Shown here: positions 15,748-22,242 of the stretch, one piece after another
Position numbering within the stretch: position 1 is the stretch's first letter
Layout: every line of letters starts with the position of its first letter
Assembly: GCA_020437805.1 (NCBI GenBank)
Contig: JAGQVV010000007.1
Location: 21,485 to 55,239, forward strand
Reading direction: 5' to 3'
Length of the DNA: 33,755 nt
DNA from: Flavobacteriales bacterium
Lineage (GTDB): Bacteria > Bacteroidota > Bacteroidia > Flavobacteriales_F > PHOS-HE28
Notes under the pieces: model-generated
What the model saw: only the letters and a program-made list of their open reading frames with translations
The model's database searches: none
What the model was told of the DNA's origin: nothing
Made by a program: the position numbers and the translations under genes

Positions 15748-16160
15748 GCTTTTCGGAACAGGTCCTCGTCGTTCTCGAAGCACTTGAATTCGATGGCGTG
15801 GCCGTCGGGATCTTCGATGAACATGCTGCGTTGTTCACCGACCTGTCCTTTCATCACCACGCTCGGTTCGATGAAGAACTTGACACCCACTTTCTTGAAT
15901 TTGTCGCGCAGCTTTCGCCAATCGGCCAGAGAAAGCACCACGCCCCAATGGGAACTGGGAACGCTGCTTTTCGGATTGTATATCCGGGCGGTGTGGATCA
16001 ACATCGGTACTTCCTGGATAGTGAGTTGATGGCCGAAGAAATCGTAATCCACCCAGGTGTCCGCGCTGCGGCCCTCCTTACAACCCAGGAATTTGCCATA
16101 GAACGCCTTGATACGCTTGATATCCGTGGTCGCAAAGGCAAGATGGAAGGGGCCGGTCAT
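15744..16160 (-). CDS. VOC (vicinal oxygen chelate) family protein
   Basis: A 138-residue glyoxalase/bleomycin-resistance fold protein made of two beta-alpha-beta-beta-beta modules. The first opens FHLAFATTDIKRIKAFYGKFLG and the second SHWGVVLSLADWRKLRDKF. The usual metal-ligand positions appear filled: His6, His71 and Glu124 in DPDGHAIEF. The family spans glyoxalases, extradiol dioxygenases, epimerases and thiol-transfer resistance proteins, and nothing here picks one. A likely cytoplasmic single-domain metalloenzyme. It is the first gene of a unit with the two mini-GldL-like genes. A strong hairpin terminator lies just upstream, so this unit is probably transcribed on its own. Confidence 0.88.
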   Translation of the reverse strand: MTGPFHLAFATTDIKRIKAFYGKFLGCKEGRSADTWVDYDFFGHQLTIQEVPMLIHTARIYNPKSSVPSSHWGVVLSLADWRKLRDKFKKVGVKFFIEPSVVMKGQVGEQRSMFIEDPDGHAIEFKCFENDEDLFRKA

Positions 16161-16208
16161 CTGTGGTGTTCGCCGAACCTGGCTAGGGATTGATATGACC
16201 GAAATTTA

Positions 16209-16238
16209 CGAACGCCTCCCGGTGAGGAGAGGCGTTCG
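16209..16238 (-). terminator. Hairpin terminator after the polyamine-linked genes
   Basis: CGAACGCCTC at 16209-16218 pairs perfectly with GAGGCGTTCG at 16229-16238 around a 10-base loop. It lies about 22 bp past the stop of the Asp-rich protein gene. On the minus strand it is followed by TAAATTT, a weak U-tract. It probably ends the arginine decarboxylase/DHS-like transcript before the VOC unit. Confidence 0.75.
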
Positions 16239-16260
16239 AGAAAGTAGTTTTCAGCAAGGG

Positions 16261-16626
16261 TTATTCATCATCGTCATCACCGTCATCCGGGTCCGGTGCA
16301 TCATTGTCGGTGTCGTCGTCGTCGTCATCCGAGCCATCGTCGTCCACATCAGTGTCGTCGCCACTGGCGAGGTCATCGCCACCACCCATGTCATCATCAT
16401 CGGACCCTTCATCCAGGAACTGTTCGATCTCTTCCCGGCTTTCCGGGTTGATCTTGATCAGATATAACGCATCGGGTGTTTTCAGTTCGATCACTCGAAG
16501 TGTATCTCCCGCAGCGGTGGGGATGGTCTTGATGTGCGAACTGTCGATCCCGTCAGGGTATTGTTCCTGCAGGGTGTCCTTGAGCGCGTCGGTCAAGGTG
16601 TTGAAGGAGCGGATCAAGCGTTGCAT
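16261..16626 (-). CDS. Small protein with Asp-rich acidic tail
   Basis: A 121-residue protein not recognised as any family. Residues 1-70 look like a small folded domain with amphipathic helices (MQRLIRSFNTLTDALKDTLQ) and a beta-rich stretch (DTLRVIELKTPDALYLIKI). Residues 72-121 are an extreme acidic tail: 28 of the last 50 residues are Asp, with Gly and Ser spacers. No signal peptide or membrane segment is seen. It starts 7 bp after the stop of the deoxyhypusine-synthase-family gene, so the two are surely cotranscribed. An acidic tail could bind polyamines, metals or a basic partner, and the neighbours make polyamines tempting, but this is speculation. The underlying GAT/GAC run could slip during replication. 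Confidence 0.75.
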   Translation of the reverse strand: MQRLIRSFNTLTDALKDTLQEQYPDGIDSSHIKTIPTAAGDTLRVIELKTPDALYLIKINPESREEIEQFLDEGSDDDDMGGGDDLASGDDTDVDDDGSDDDDDDTDNDAPDPDDGDDDDE

Positions 16627-16633
16627 AGTGTGG

Positions 16634-17608
16634 TCACATATCGAGGACGTAAGCGAAGATGAGGGGCGCTACAATAGTAGCATCACTTTCTATGATGTAC
16701 TTCGGGGTATCGATGTCCAATTTACCCCAGGTGATCTTCTCGTTGGGCACAGCACCGCTGTAGCTGCCGTAGCTCGTGGTGCTGTCGCTTATCTGGCAGA
16801 AGTAGCTCCAGAATGGTGTTTCGCGCTGGAGGTCCTGCTGCAGCATGGGTACCACGCAGATGGGAAAGTCACCGGCGATACCACCACCGATCTGGAAGAA
16901 ACCGATACCTGCGTCCCCGCAGTTGGCCGTGTACCAATCCGCGAGGAACATCATGTATTCGATCCCGCTCTTCATCATGCCGGGCTTGCAATCGCCCACC
17001 ATGCAATGGCCCGCGAAGATGTTCCCCAAGGTGCTGTCCTCCCAACCGGGGCAAATGATCGGCAGGTTCTTTTCGGCCGCGGCCACCATCCAACTGTCCT
17101 TCGGGTCGATCTGGTAGTACTGTTCCAGCACGCCCGATCGGATCATCGCGTAGAAGTACTCGTGAGGAAATCGACGGTCGCCGCTTCTGTCATCCGCGGT
17201 CCAGAGGTCCACTACATGCTTCTCCAGGCGGCGGAAAGCCTCGTGTTCCGGGATACAGGTGTCCGTTACACGATTCATGCCACGGTCCAGAAGAGAACGC
17301 TCTTGCTCCGGTGTCAGGTCGCGATAGTTGGGGACACGTTCATAGTGGTCGTGAGCAACGAGGTTCATCACATCCTCTTCCAGGTTGGCACCGGTGCAAC
17401 TGATGATGTCCACCTTGCCTTGGCGGATCATTTCGGCCAGGATCTTCCCTAATTCCGCGGTGCTCATGGCTCCAGCCAGGGTGATCATCATCTTGCGGCC
17501 CTTGCCCAAATGGGTCTTGTAGCCCTGCGCGGCATCCACGAGAGCAGCTGCATTGAAATGCAGGTAATGCTTCTCCATGAAAGCCGATAACGGTCGTGTG
17601 TTGCTCAT
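16634..17608 (-). CDS. Deoxyhypusine-synthase-family protein
   Basis: A 324-residue NAD-dependent enzyme of the DHS superfamily. NAD-binding segments are seen at TLAGAMSTAELG (43-54) and SCTGANLEEDVMNL (70-83). IGFFQIGGGIAGDFPI lies near 235-250, and NEKITWGKLDID contains Lys296 at the position of the lysine that forms the imine intermediate in eukaryotic DHS. Bacteria lack eIF5A, so such homologs are thought to make homospermidine or a related polyamine by transferring an aminobutyl group rather than modifying a protein. The location just after arginine decarboxylase, whose product agmatine leads to putrescine, supports that. I chose the ATG at 17608; a longer reading from 17686 adds 26 residues unlike the family. 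The exact product is not known. Confidence 0.9.
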   Translation of the reverse strand: MSNTRPLSAFMEKHYLHFNAAALVDAAQGYKTHLGKGRKMMITLAGAMSTAELGKILAEMIRQGKVDIISCTGANLEEDVMNLVAHDHYERVPNYRDLTPEQERSLLDRGMNRVTDTCIPEHEAFRRLEKHVVDLWTADDRSGDRRFPHEYFYAMIRSGVLEQYYQIDPKDSWMVAAAEKNLPIICPGWEDSTLGNIFAGHCMVGDCKPGMMKSGIEYMMFLADWYTANCGDAGIGFFQIGGGIAGDFPICVVPMLQQDLQRETPFWSYFCQISDSTTSYGSYSGAVPNEKITWGKLDIDTPKYIIESDATIVAPLIFAYVLDM

Positions 17609-17674
17609 GTCTTGAGAGGTCGAATATAGAAGGACGGTGGAATATCCGTAGGAGGAGTTGGTTATCGATCGCAG

Positions 17675-17760
17675 GTTGTCAGGCAAGCGAGGTACAGGCG
17701 TCAGAGGTCAGTGGCAAGAGGCACAGGCAAGATGCCATCTACCGACCACCAACTGACAAC
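17675..17760. repeat. Low-complexity stretch bounded by 8-bp inverted repeats
   Basis: GTTGTCAG (17675-17682) and its inverse CTGACAAC (17753-17760) enclose a run of degenerate short words: GGCAAG three times, ACAGGC twice, and AGGTCAG/AGGTACAG variants. It fills the gap between the arginine decarboxylase stop and the DHS-like start. It resembles the drifting heptamer-type repeats found between genes in some bacteria. No coding potential is seen. Confidence 0.4.
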
Positions 17761-17765
17761 TGTCC

Positions 17766-19181
17766 TCACTTCTTCATGGGTTCCTCCATTGGCAAATAAC
17801 CCAGAAGTTGAAGCATGCGCTCCGCGCTTTGCTGTTCTGCGAACACGCGATCTGTGAGCGTGCCGTCCGGTTGACGGTCGATGAGCACGTGCTTCGGTTT
17901 CGGGATCAGGCAGTGCTGGATACCCCCGAAACCACCCAGCGTGTCTTGGTATGCGCCGGTGTTGAAATAGCCGATGTACTGCTTCCTGTCGTCCTGGTAC
18001 TTGGGCATGTAGATCGCATTGATATGCTGCTCACTGTTGTAGTAGTCGTCGCTATCACAGGTCATACCGCCCAGGAATACACGTTCGTACTCGTCGTTCC
18101 AATTGTTCACGGGTAGCATGATGAAGCGCTTGCTGATCGCCCATGTGTCCGGTAGGGTGGTCATGAAGCTCCCGTCGATCATGTTCCAGCGTTCCTTCTC
18201 GTTTTGCTTCTTCTGGTACACGAAACTGAAGAACGTGGCGCCGCTATCGCTCACGGTGAAGCTACCGAACTCACTGAAGATGTCCGGCTCGGCCACGTGG
18301 TTCTCCGCACAGATGTCCTTGATACGGCCCACGATCTCCCCGATCATGTATTCCACATCAAAGCTGAAGTTGAGGCTGTTCTTGATCGGTAGACCACCTC
18401 CGATATCCAAGGTATCCAGTGAAGGGCAGAGCTTCTTCAGGTCACAATAAACGTTCACGCATTTGCTCAATTCGTTCCAGTAGTAAGCCGTGTCAGTGAT
18501 CCCTGTGTTGATGAAGAAGTGCATCAATTTCAAGCGGAATTTCTTCTGCTTGCTCACATTGCGCATGTAGAACGGTATGATGTCCTTGTATCCGATACCC
18601 AGCCGGCTGGTGTAGAATTCGAACTTGGGTGCTTCTTCAGCGGCAATGCGGATCCCGATATCGCATGGCCCTTGTATCACCTCGTCCAACTGCTGGATCT
18701 CAGCCATGTTGTCGATGATCGGTACGATATTGAAACCCCGGTTGGCCAGTTTACCGATGCCGCTGATGTACCGCTCGTCCTTGAACCCGTTGCACAGGAT
18801 GGTGGCGTTCTTGGTGATGCGCCCTCGCTCGATCAGCAATTCGATCATCTCGAGGTCGTATGCACTGCTGGTTTCAAGGTTCACACCCTTGTCCAACACC
18901 TTATCGATAACATAACTGAAGTGGTTGCTCTTGGTGCAATAGAAATATTCGTAACGGCCTTTGTAATCGTGCGTCTTGAAGGCCTGGTCGAAGCACCTCC
19001 GGGCCAATTCGATCTTCTCACCGATCTTGGGCAGGTAGCTGATACGTAAAGGCGTGCCGTGTTTTTCCAGGATCTCGGTCAGTGGCAGGTCGTTCCATAC
19101 GAGACGGTCGTCGTCCAGCTTGAATTCGTCCTTGGGGAAGTCGAAGGTCTGCTCGATCAGGTCGATATAACGGGTCTTCAT
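17766..19181 (-). CDS. speA: Arginine decarboxylase (PLP, alanine-racemase fold)
   Basis: A 471-residue pyridoxal-phosphate enzyme that converts arginine to agmatine, the first step of polyamine synthesis. The N-terminal barrel carries the PLP-binding Lys84 in EYFYCTKSNHFSYV. The C-terminal beta domain holds the GGMTCDSDDYY segment with the active-site Cys-Asp-Ser, matching GxxCDS of fold-III decarboxylases. IGGGLPIKNS is the glycine-rich phosphate-binding loop. It is close to the short Bacteroidota arginine decarboxylases rather than the roughly 650-residue E. coli SpeA. I chose the ATG at 19181; an upstream in-frame ATG at 19289 adds 36 unrelated residues. No agmatinase gene is in the window. 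Diaminopimelate or ornithine decarboxylase activity is the main alternative. Confidence 0.88.
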   Translation of the reverse strand: MKTRYIDLIEQTFDFPKDEFKLDDDRLVWNDLPLTEILEKHGTPLRISYLPKIGEKIELARRCFDQAFKTHDYKGRYEYFYCTKSNHFSYVIDKVLDKGVNLETSSAYDLEMIELLIERGRITKNATILCNGFKDERYISGIGKLANRGFNIVPIIDNMAEIQQLDEVIQGPCDIGIRIAAEEAPKFEFYTSRLGIGYKDIIPFYMRNVSKQKKFRLKLMHFFINTGITDTAYYWNELSKCVNVYCDLKKLCPSLDTLDIGGGLPIKNSLNFSFDVEYMIGEIVGRIKDICAENHVAEPDIFSEFGSFTVSDSGATFFSFVYQKKQNEKERWNMIDGSFMTTLPDTWAISKRFIMLPVNNWNDEYERVFLGGMTCDSDDYYNSEQHINAIYMPKYQDDRKQYIGYFNTGAYQDTLGGFGGIQHCLIPKPKHVLIDRQPDGTLTDRVFAEQQSAERMLQLLGYLPMEEPMKK

Positions 19182-19207
19182 CGAACGGAAAGGGAAGGGT
19201 TGTGCAG

Positions 19208-19228
19208 CGGGTGAGGATAGGACACCCG
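19208..19228 (-). promoter_or_regulatory. Hairpin just upstream of the arginine decarboxylase start
   Basis: CGGGTG pairs with CACCCG around a 9-base loop, ending 27 bp before the ATG at 19181. A weaker GTGT/ACAC stem lies just upstream at 19232-19244. Such structures could affect ribosome access. There is no poly-U, so it is not a terminator. Confidence 0.35.
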
Positions 19229-19289
19229 AGCGTGTAGAGCACACAAGCCCGAATGCCTGAATGGGTGTGGTCCGGTTACGGCCCGGCAA

Positions 19290-19308
19290 ATACCAATGCC
19301 ATCGGTAT
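19290..19308. promoter_or_regulatory. 19-bp dyad upstream of arginine decarboxylase
   Basis: ATACCAATG-C-CATCGGTAT has two 9-bp arms with a single G-T mismatch. It lies about 110 bp before the start codon and downstream of the candidate promoter element. It could be a repressor operator or, in RNA, a stem with a G-U pair. Confidence 0.45.
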
Positions 19309-19430
19309 GGGCCGCGGCCACCGTCATCGGAATGGAGGCGGGACCATGGCCAGGATCCGAACCGTTGCGGAGCAAGGGGGCGTGGCGGATGTTCCTATTC
19401 TGCTCATCGGGCTTGATCGCATCGTCCGTA

Positions 19431-19438
19431 CAAAAGTA
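19431..19438 (-). promoter_or_regulatory. Candidate -7 promoter element for arginine decarboxylase (TACTTTTG)
   Basis: On the minus strand the bases read TACTTTTG, an exact fit to TAnnTTTG. Transcription would start near 19424 and leave a leader of about 240 bases. No clear -33 element is seen upstream. Confidence 0.45.
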
Positions 19439-19497
19439 GAGGGCTCTCTGATCCATCGGCATCAGGATCGGAAAATTGTTCCCGTCGCAGGTCGCGT

Positions 19498-20556
19498 TCA
19501 AAGCCAGCGCTTGTGCCTGAACCAAAAGAGCATGCCGAGGCACAGGGCCAGCATGAAGCCCACGACGCCATAGAACCCGAAAGGTGAGTGCAACCACGGC
19601 ATATGGTCGAAGTTCATGCCATAGATACCTACGATGAATGTCAGGGGAATGAAGATCGTGCTGATGATGGTGAGGAGCTTGATCACCTGTCCGCTGCGCA
19701 GGTTCACCATGGCGTGGTATGAATTCTCGAGGTTCGCGAGCATCTCCCGGAACGTGGCGATCGTTTCCGCGATGTACACGGTGTGGTCCTGCAGGTCGTT
19801 CATGTACCGCCGCGTCGAACGATCGATGAGGTCGCTGGGCAGGATGTTCAATCGGCCTGCCAATTCCCGCATTGGGGTGATGTGGCGCGACACCGCGATC
19901 AGTTGGCTGCGCAACTCCTGGATCGTGAACAGGTCCACATTGCCCGGCTTCAACATCACCTTGCGCTCAAGTTGCTCTATCCGTTCTCCCAGGCGTTCCA
20001 CGATCAGGAAGTAGTTGTCCACGATGACATCCAGCAAGGCATAGAGGAGATAATCGGCTCCGGCACGTCGCAGGCGACCGGTCCCGAGCCTGATCCGCTC
20101 ACGCACCGGGTCCAGAACATCACCCGGATGCTCTTGGAACGAGATGACGATATCCTGGCGAAGAACGAAACAGATCTGCTCCACCTGGATAACTTCAGTT
20201 TCCGGGTCGAGGCGCAGCATCTTGGCCACCACGAACAGGGTCTCCTGGTATTCCTCCACTTTTGGTCGATGGTCCGTGTTGAGCACATCCTCCAGAAGCA
20301 ACGGGTGCAGGTCGAAGCGCTGCCCGATCTGATGTAGGATCCGCTCCGTATCCAACCCGTCCATGTCCAACCAACGCCTTGCCCCTTCGGGTTGGTCCAC
20401 GTACAGATCGAGGTCGGTCAGGGTTTCTTCCGTGAAGGACACGGGATCGTAGGTGAACAGTCGTACGGTGGTGTTCCCGGCCGCCTTTCCGCCCACATGC
20501 ACCAAGGTGCCGGGTGGCATACCCTTCTTGGCCGAGCGTTTCTTGACCTTCTTCAT
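19498..20556 (-). CDS. corA: CorA-family magnesium/cobalt transporter
   Basis: A 352-residue inner-membrane channel for Mg2+ and related divalent ions, working as a pentamer. The large cytoplasmic N-terminal funnel is followed by two closely spaced membrane helices at the C-terminus. The signature GMN (313-315, in IYGMNFDHMP) sits at the end of the first helix and forms the selectivity filter. The N-terminus is rich in Lys and Arg (KKVKKRSAKK), with no signal peptide. The start at 20556 overlaps the stop of the MscS-type gene by ATGA, so both are made from one transcript. It is the last gene of the long minus-strand series. Assignment is secure; preference among Mg, Co, Ni or Zn is not readable. 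Confidence 0.95.
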   Translation of the reverse strand: MKKVKKRSAKKGMPPGTLVHVGGKAAGNTTVRLFTYDPVSFTEETLTDLDLYVDQPEGARRWLDMDGLDTERILHQIGQRFDLHPLLLEDVLNTDHRPKVEEYQETLFVVAKMLRLDPETEVIQVEQICFVLRQDIVISFQEHPGDVLDPVRERIRLGTGRLRRAGADYLLYALLDVIVDNYFLIVERLGERIEQLERKVMLKPGNVDLFTIQELRSQLIAVSRHITPMRELAGRLNILPSDLIDRSTRRYMNDLQDHTVYIAETIATFREMLANLENSYHAMVNLRSGQVIKLLTIISTIFIPLTFIVGIYGMNFDHMPWLHSPFGFYGVVGFMLALCLGMLFWFRHKRWL

Positions 20557-21482
20557 TTCGTGGGTTCGTCCTGAACAGGTCCCTTGATGGTCCATGGGGT
20601 CCCATCCTTGAACGAAATGGTGCGCTGCGGATATGGGATGACGATGTCCTCTCGATCGAAACGCAGTTTGATCGATCGGTTCAATTCATAGTGCATCACA
20701 CGGGCGTTCACTGGATCCGCCGCCCAAGCGTAGGCCCGTAACAGAAGGCTCGATTCCCCGATCCGGACCAGCCGAACGCTGACCTTGGGCTCGCCACGAT
20801 CCAGTTCCTCGGCCGTGCGTCGATCCATGCAAATTGGATGCGATTCCGCTTCCTGCTGCAGGATCATCATGGCCTTGTCCAGGTCGCTTTCATAGCTGAT
20901 GTCGATCTCCACGAATTCACACGTGGCCTCGTCCACCAGCGAACTGTTCACAATGGTCTCGTCGCTGATCACGGCGTTCGGGATGATCACACGCCTGTTC
21001 TCGAATGTTACCAGCACGGTATGTCGCAACGTGATGTCTTCCACCGTTCCGATGTGCAGATCACCGATCTTGATGAGGTCTCCGACGCGGAAGGGCTTGA
21101 ACGTTACGATGAAGATGCCGCTGATGATGTTGCTGAAAGCCCCTTGCGCCGCGAAGCCCAGAATGGCCACCAGTATCCCCGCACCAGCGAACAAGGTCAC
21201 GGCGATGTGTTTGAACGACGGGATCATGTAGATGATCGCTCCGAAAGCGCCAAGCCCCACAACGAAACGCAGGCCGTTGCGCAGGAATCTATAGCGAGTA
21301 GCGTCCTCACGTCCCTTGTCCGATCCGCGGTACGCCCTTCGAAGCAACATGAACAGTACCCGTTCCAGAAGGAAGGAGGCCAGAAGGACGAGGAAGACCT
21401 TGGCAAGCAGCACGAGGTTGAATCCCAACTTGTCCATCAGGAGTTCCAACTTGGCGGCCGACAGGTCCATGGGTATGTTCAT
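20553..21482 (-). CDS. MscS-family mechanosensitive ion channel
   Basis: A 309-residue small-conductance channel-type protein. Two N-terminal membrane helices lead into the pore helix region TLFAGAGILVAILGFAAQGAFSNIISGIFI, with the Gly/Ala-packed pattern of the family. The beta domain FRVGDLIKIGDLHIGTVEDITLRHTVLVTFENRRVIIPNA is very typical. A C-terminal alpha-beta domain completes it. Such channels release solutes on osmotic downshock. The ATG at 21482 or 21470 is likely; an in-frame ATG at 21563 lies inside the upstream pepE gene and would add a hydrophilic tail before the first helix. It is coupled to corA by ATGA overlap, an ion-homeostasis pair, and starts 43 bp after the pepE stop. Confidence 0.94.
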   Translation of the reverse strand: MNIPMDLSAAKLELLMDKLGFNLVLLAKVFLVLLASFLLERVLFMLLRRAYRGSDKGREDATRYRFLRNGLRFVVGLGAFGAIIYMIPSFKHIAVTLFAGAGILVAILGFAAQGAFSNIISGIFIVTFKPFRVGDLIKIGDLHIGTVEDITLRHTVLVTFENRRVIIPNAVISDETIVNSSLVDEATCEFVEIDISYESDLDKAMMILQQEAESHPICMDRRTAEELDRGEPKVSVRLVRIGESSLLLRAYAWAADPVNARVMHYELNRSIKLRFDREDIVIPYPQRTISFKDGTPWTIKGPVQDEPTK

Positions 21483-21525
21483 CGGCGTCGAAGTTAGCTG
21501 GCCCGACAGCTCATTGGCCGATGCC

Positions 21526-22233
21526 TCAGCTATCCGAGAGGTCTCTACGCAAGGTGGTTCCACCGGGTATCTCCGCCGGTTCTTGGCCGGAACGGAAGAC
21601 CTTCATACCCTTGCCATGTAGTTCCATTCTTGCTTGGGAAACGTGCAGTAGTGCCCCTTCCCGTAGACCAGCGACGACTATTTTCGGATGTTGTGCCAGG
21701 TACTCTTGGATGCGCTGGTCCCGGGATTCCCCTCCGTGGTCCGGAATGGTGGCTTCGGTGTAATGCGGGTTGATCTGGAACGGTACCAAGTGCAAGGCCT
21801 TGAATGAAGGCGGCTCCACAATGGGCATGTCATTGGTGGTCATGATCGTGGGGCACGCCACGTTAGCGCCCGCGCTCCAGCCCATATAGGGGAGGCCGTT
21901 CTTCACGCGGTCGCCGATGGCACGGATGAGCCCTGATCGGTACAAGGACCGGAGCAGAAGGAAGCTGTTCCCCCCACCAACGGCGATCACGTCCACCGCA
22001 TCAACGGCCTTCTGTGGGTCCCGCGCGTTGTGCAGCCCGATGGTTTCGCAACCCATCTCCGCGAAGATGGGTGCCACCTTGTCCAAATAGGTGTCGTGCT
22101 GTCCCTCGTGCAAAGCGAAGGGAACGAAGCCAACGCGCTTCTTGCCTTGAAGGAAGGTGGATACGTAGGCTCGAGGCCAGTGGAAGAATGCTTCACCTGG
22201 AAGCGTGGAGTTCGACAAGAGCAGGAGTTCCAT
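21526..22233 (-). CDS. pepE: Dipeptidase E (peptidase family S51)
   Basis: A 235-residue cytoplasmic peptidase that cleaves dipeptides with N-terminal aspartate. The catalytic residues sit at the same numbers as in the Salmonella enzyme: Ser120 in GWSAGANV, Asp135 in TNDMP and His157 in NPHYTE. The fold opening ELLLLSNST and the GGGNSF loop near 86-91 are also typical. Length is normal and no signal peptide is present. It begins 9 bp after the stop of the PorE-like gene, so it may ride on the T9SS transcript even though its role (peptide turnover) is unrelated. Confidence 0.95.
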   Translation of the reverse strand: MELLLLSNSTLPGEAFFHWPRAYVSTFLQGKKRVGFVPFALHEGQHDTYLDKVAPIFAEMGCETIGLHNARDPQKAVDAVDVIAVGGGNSFLLLRSLYRSGLIRAIGDRVKNGLPYMGWSAGANVACPTIMTTNDMPIVEPPSFKALHLVPFQINPHYTEATIPDHGGESRDQRIQEYLAQHPKIVVAGLREGALLHVSQARMELHGKGMKVFRSGQEPAEIPGGTTLRRDLSDS

Positions 22234-22242
22234 GGGCGATCT

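Larger units (their letters stand above)
19182..19497. other. 316-bp gap between corA and arginine decarboxylase; candidate leader
   Basis: No convincing gene. Open frames on both strands here look accidental. Read toward the decarboxylase it holds, in order, a TACTTTTG promoter-like element, a 19-bp near-perfect dyad and two short hairpins close to the start codon. Together they suggest a leader of about 240 bases. No riboswitch class is recognised. Confidence 0.5.

Noticed and set aside
16304-17452. 382-residue plus-strand open frame starting with a Ser-rich run
   Set aside because: It is antisense to the Asp-rich protein and the DHS-like gene; the Ser run is simply the complement of the GAC/GAT repeat.
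19450-19469. GATCC/GGATC hairpin after the corA stop
   Set aside because: A 5-bp stem with a 10-base loop and no T-run; too weak to call a terminator.
19178-19597. Open frames across the corA/arginine decarboxylase gap (both strands)
   Set aside because: No start context, no domain and overlap with the ends of both genuine genes; treated as leader or spacer.
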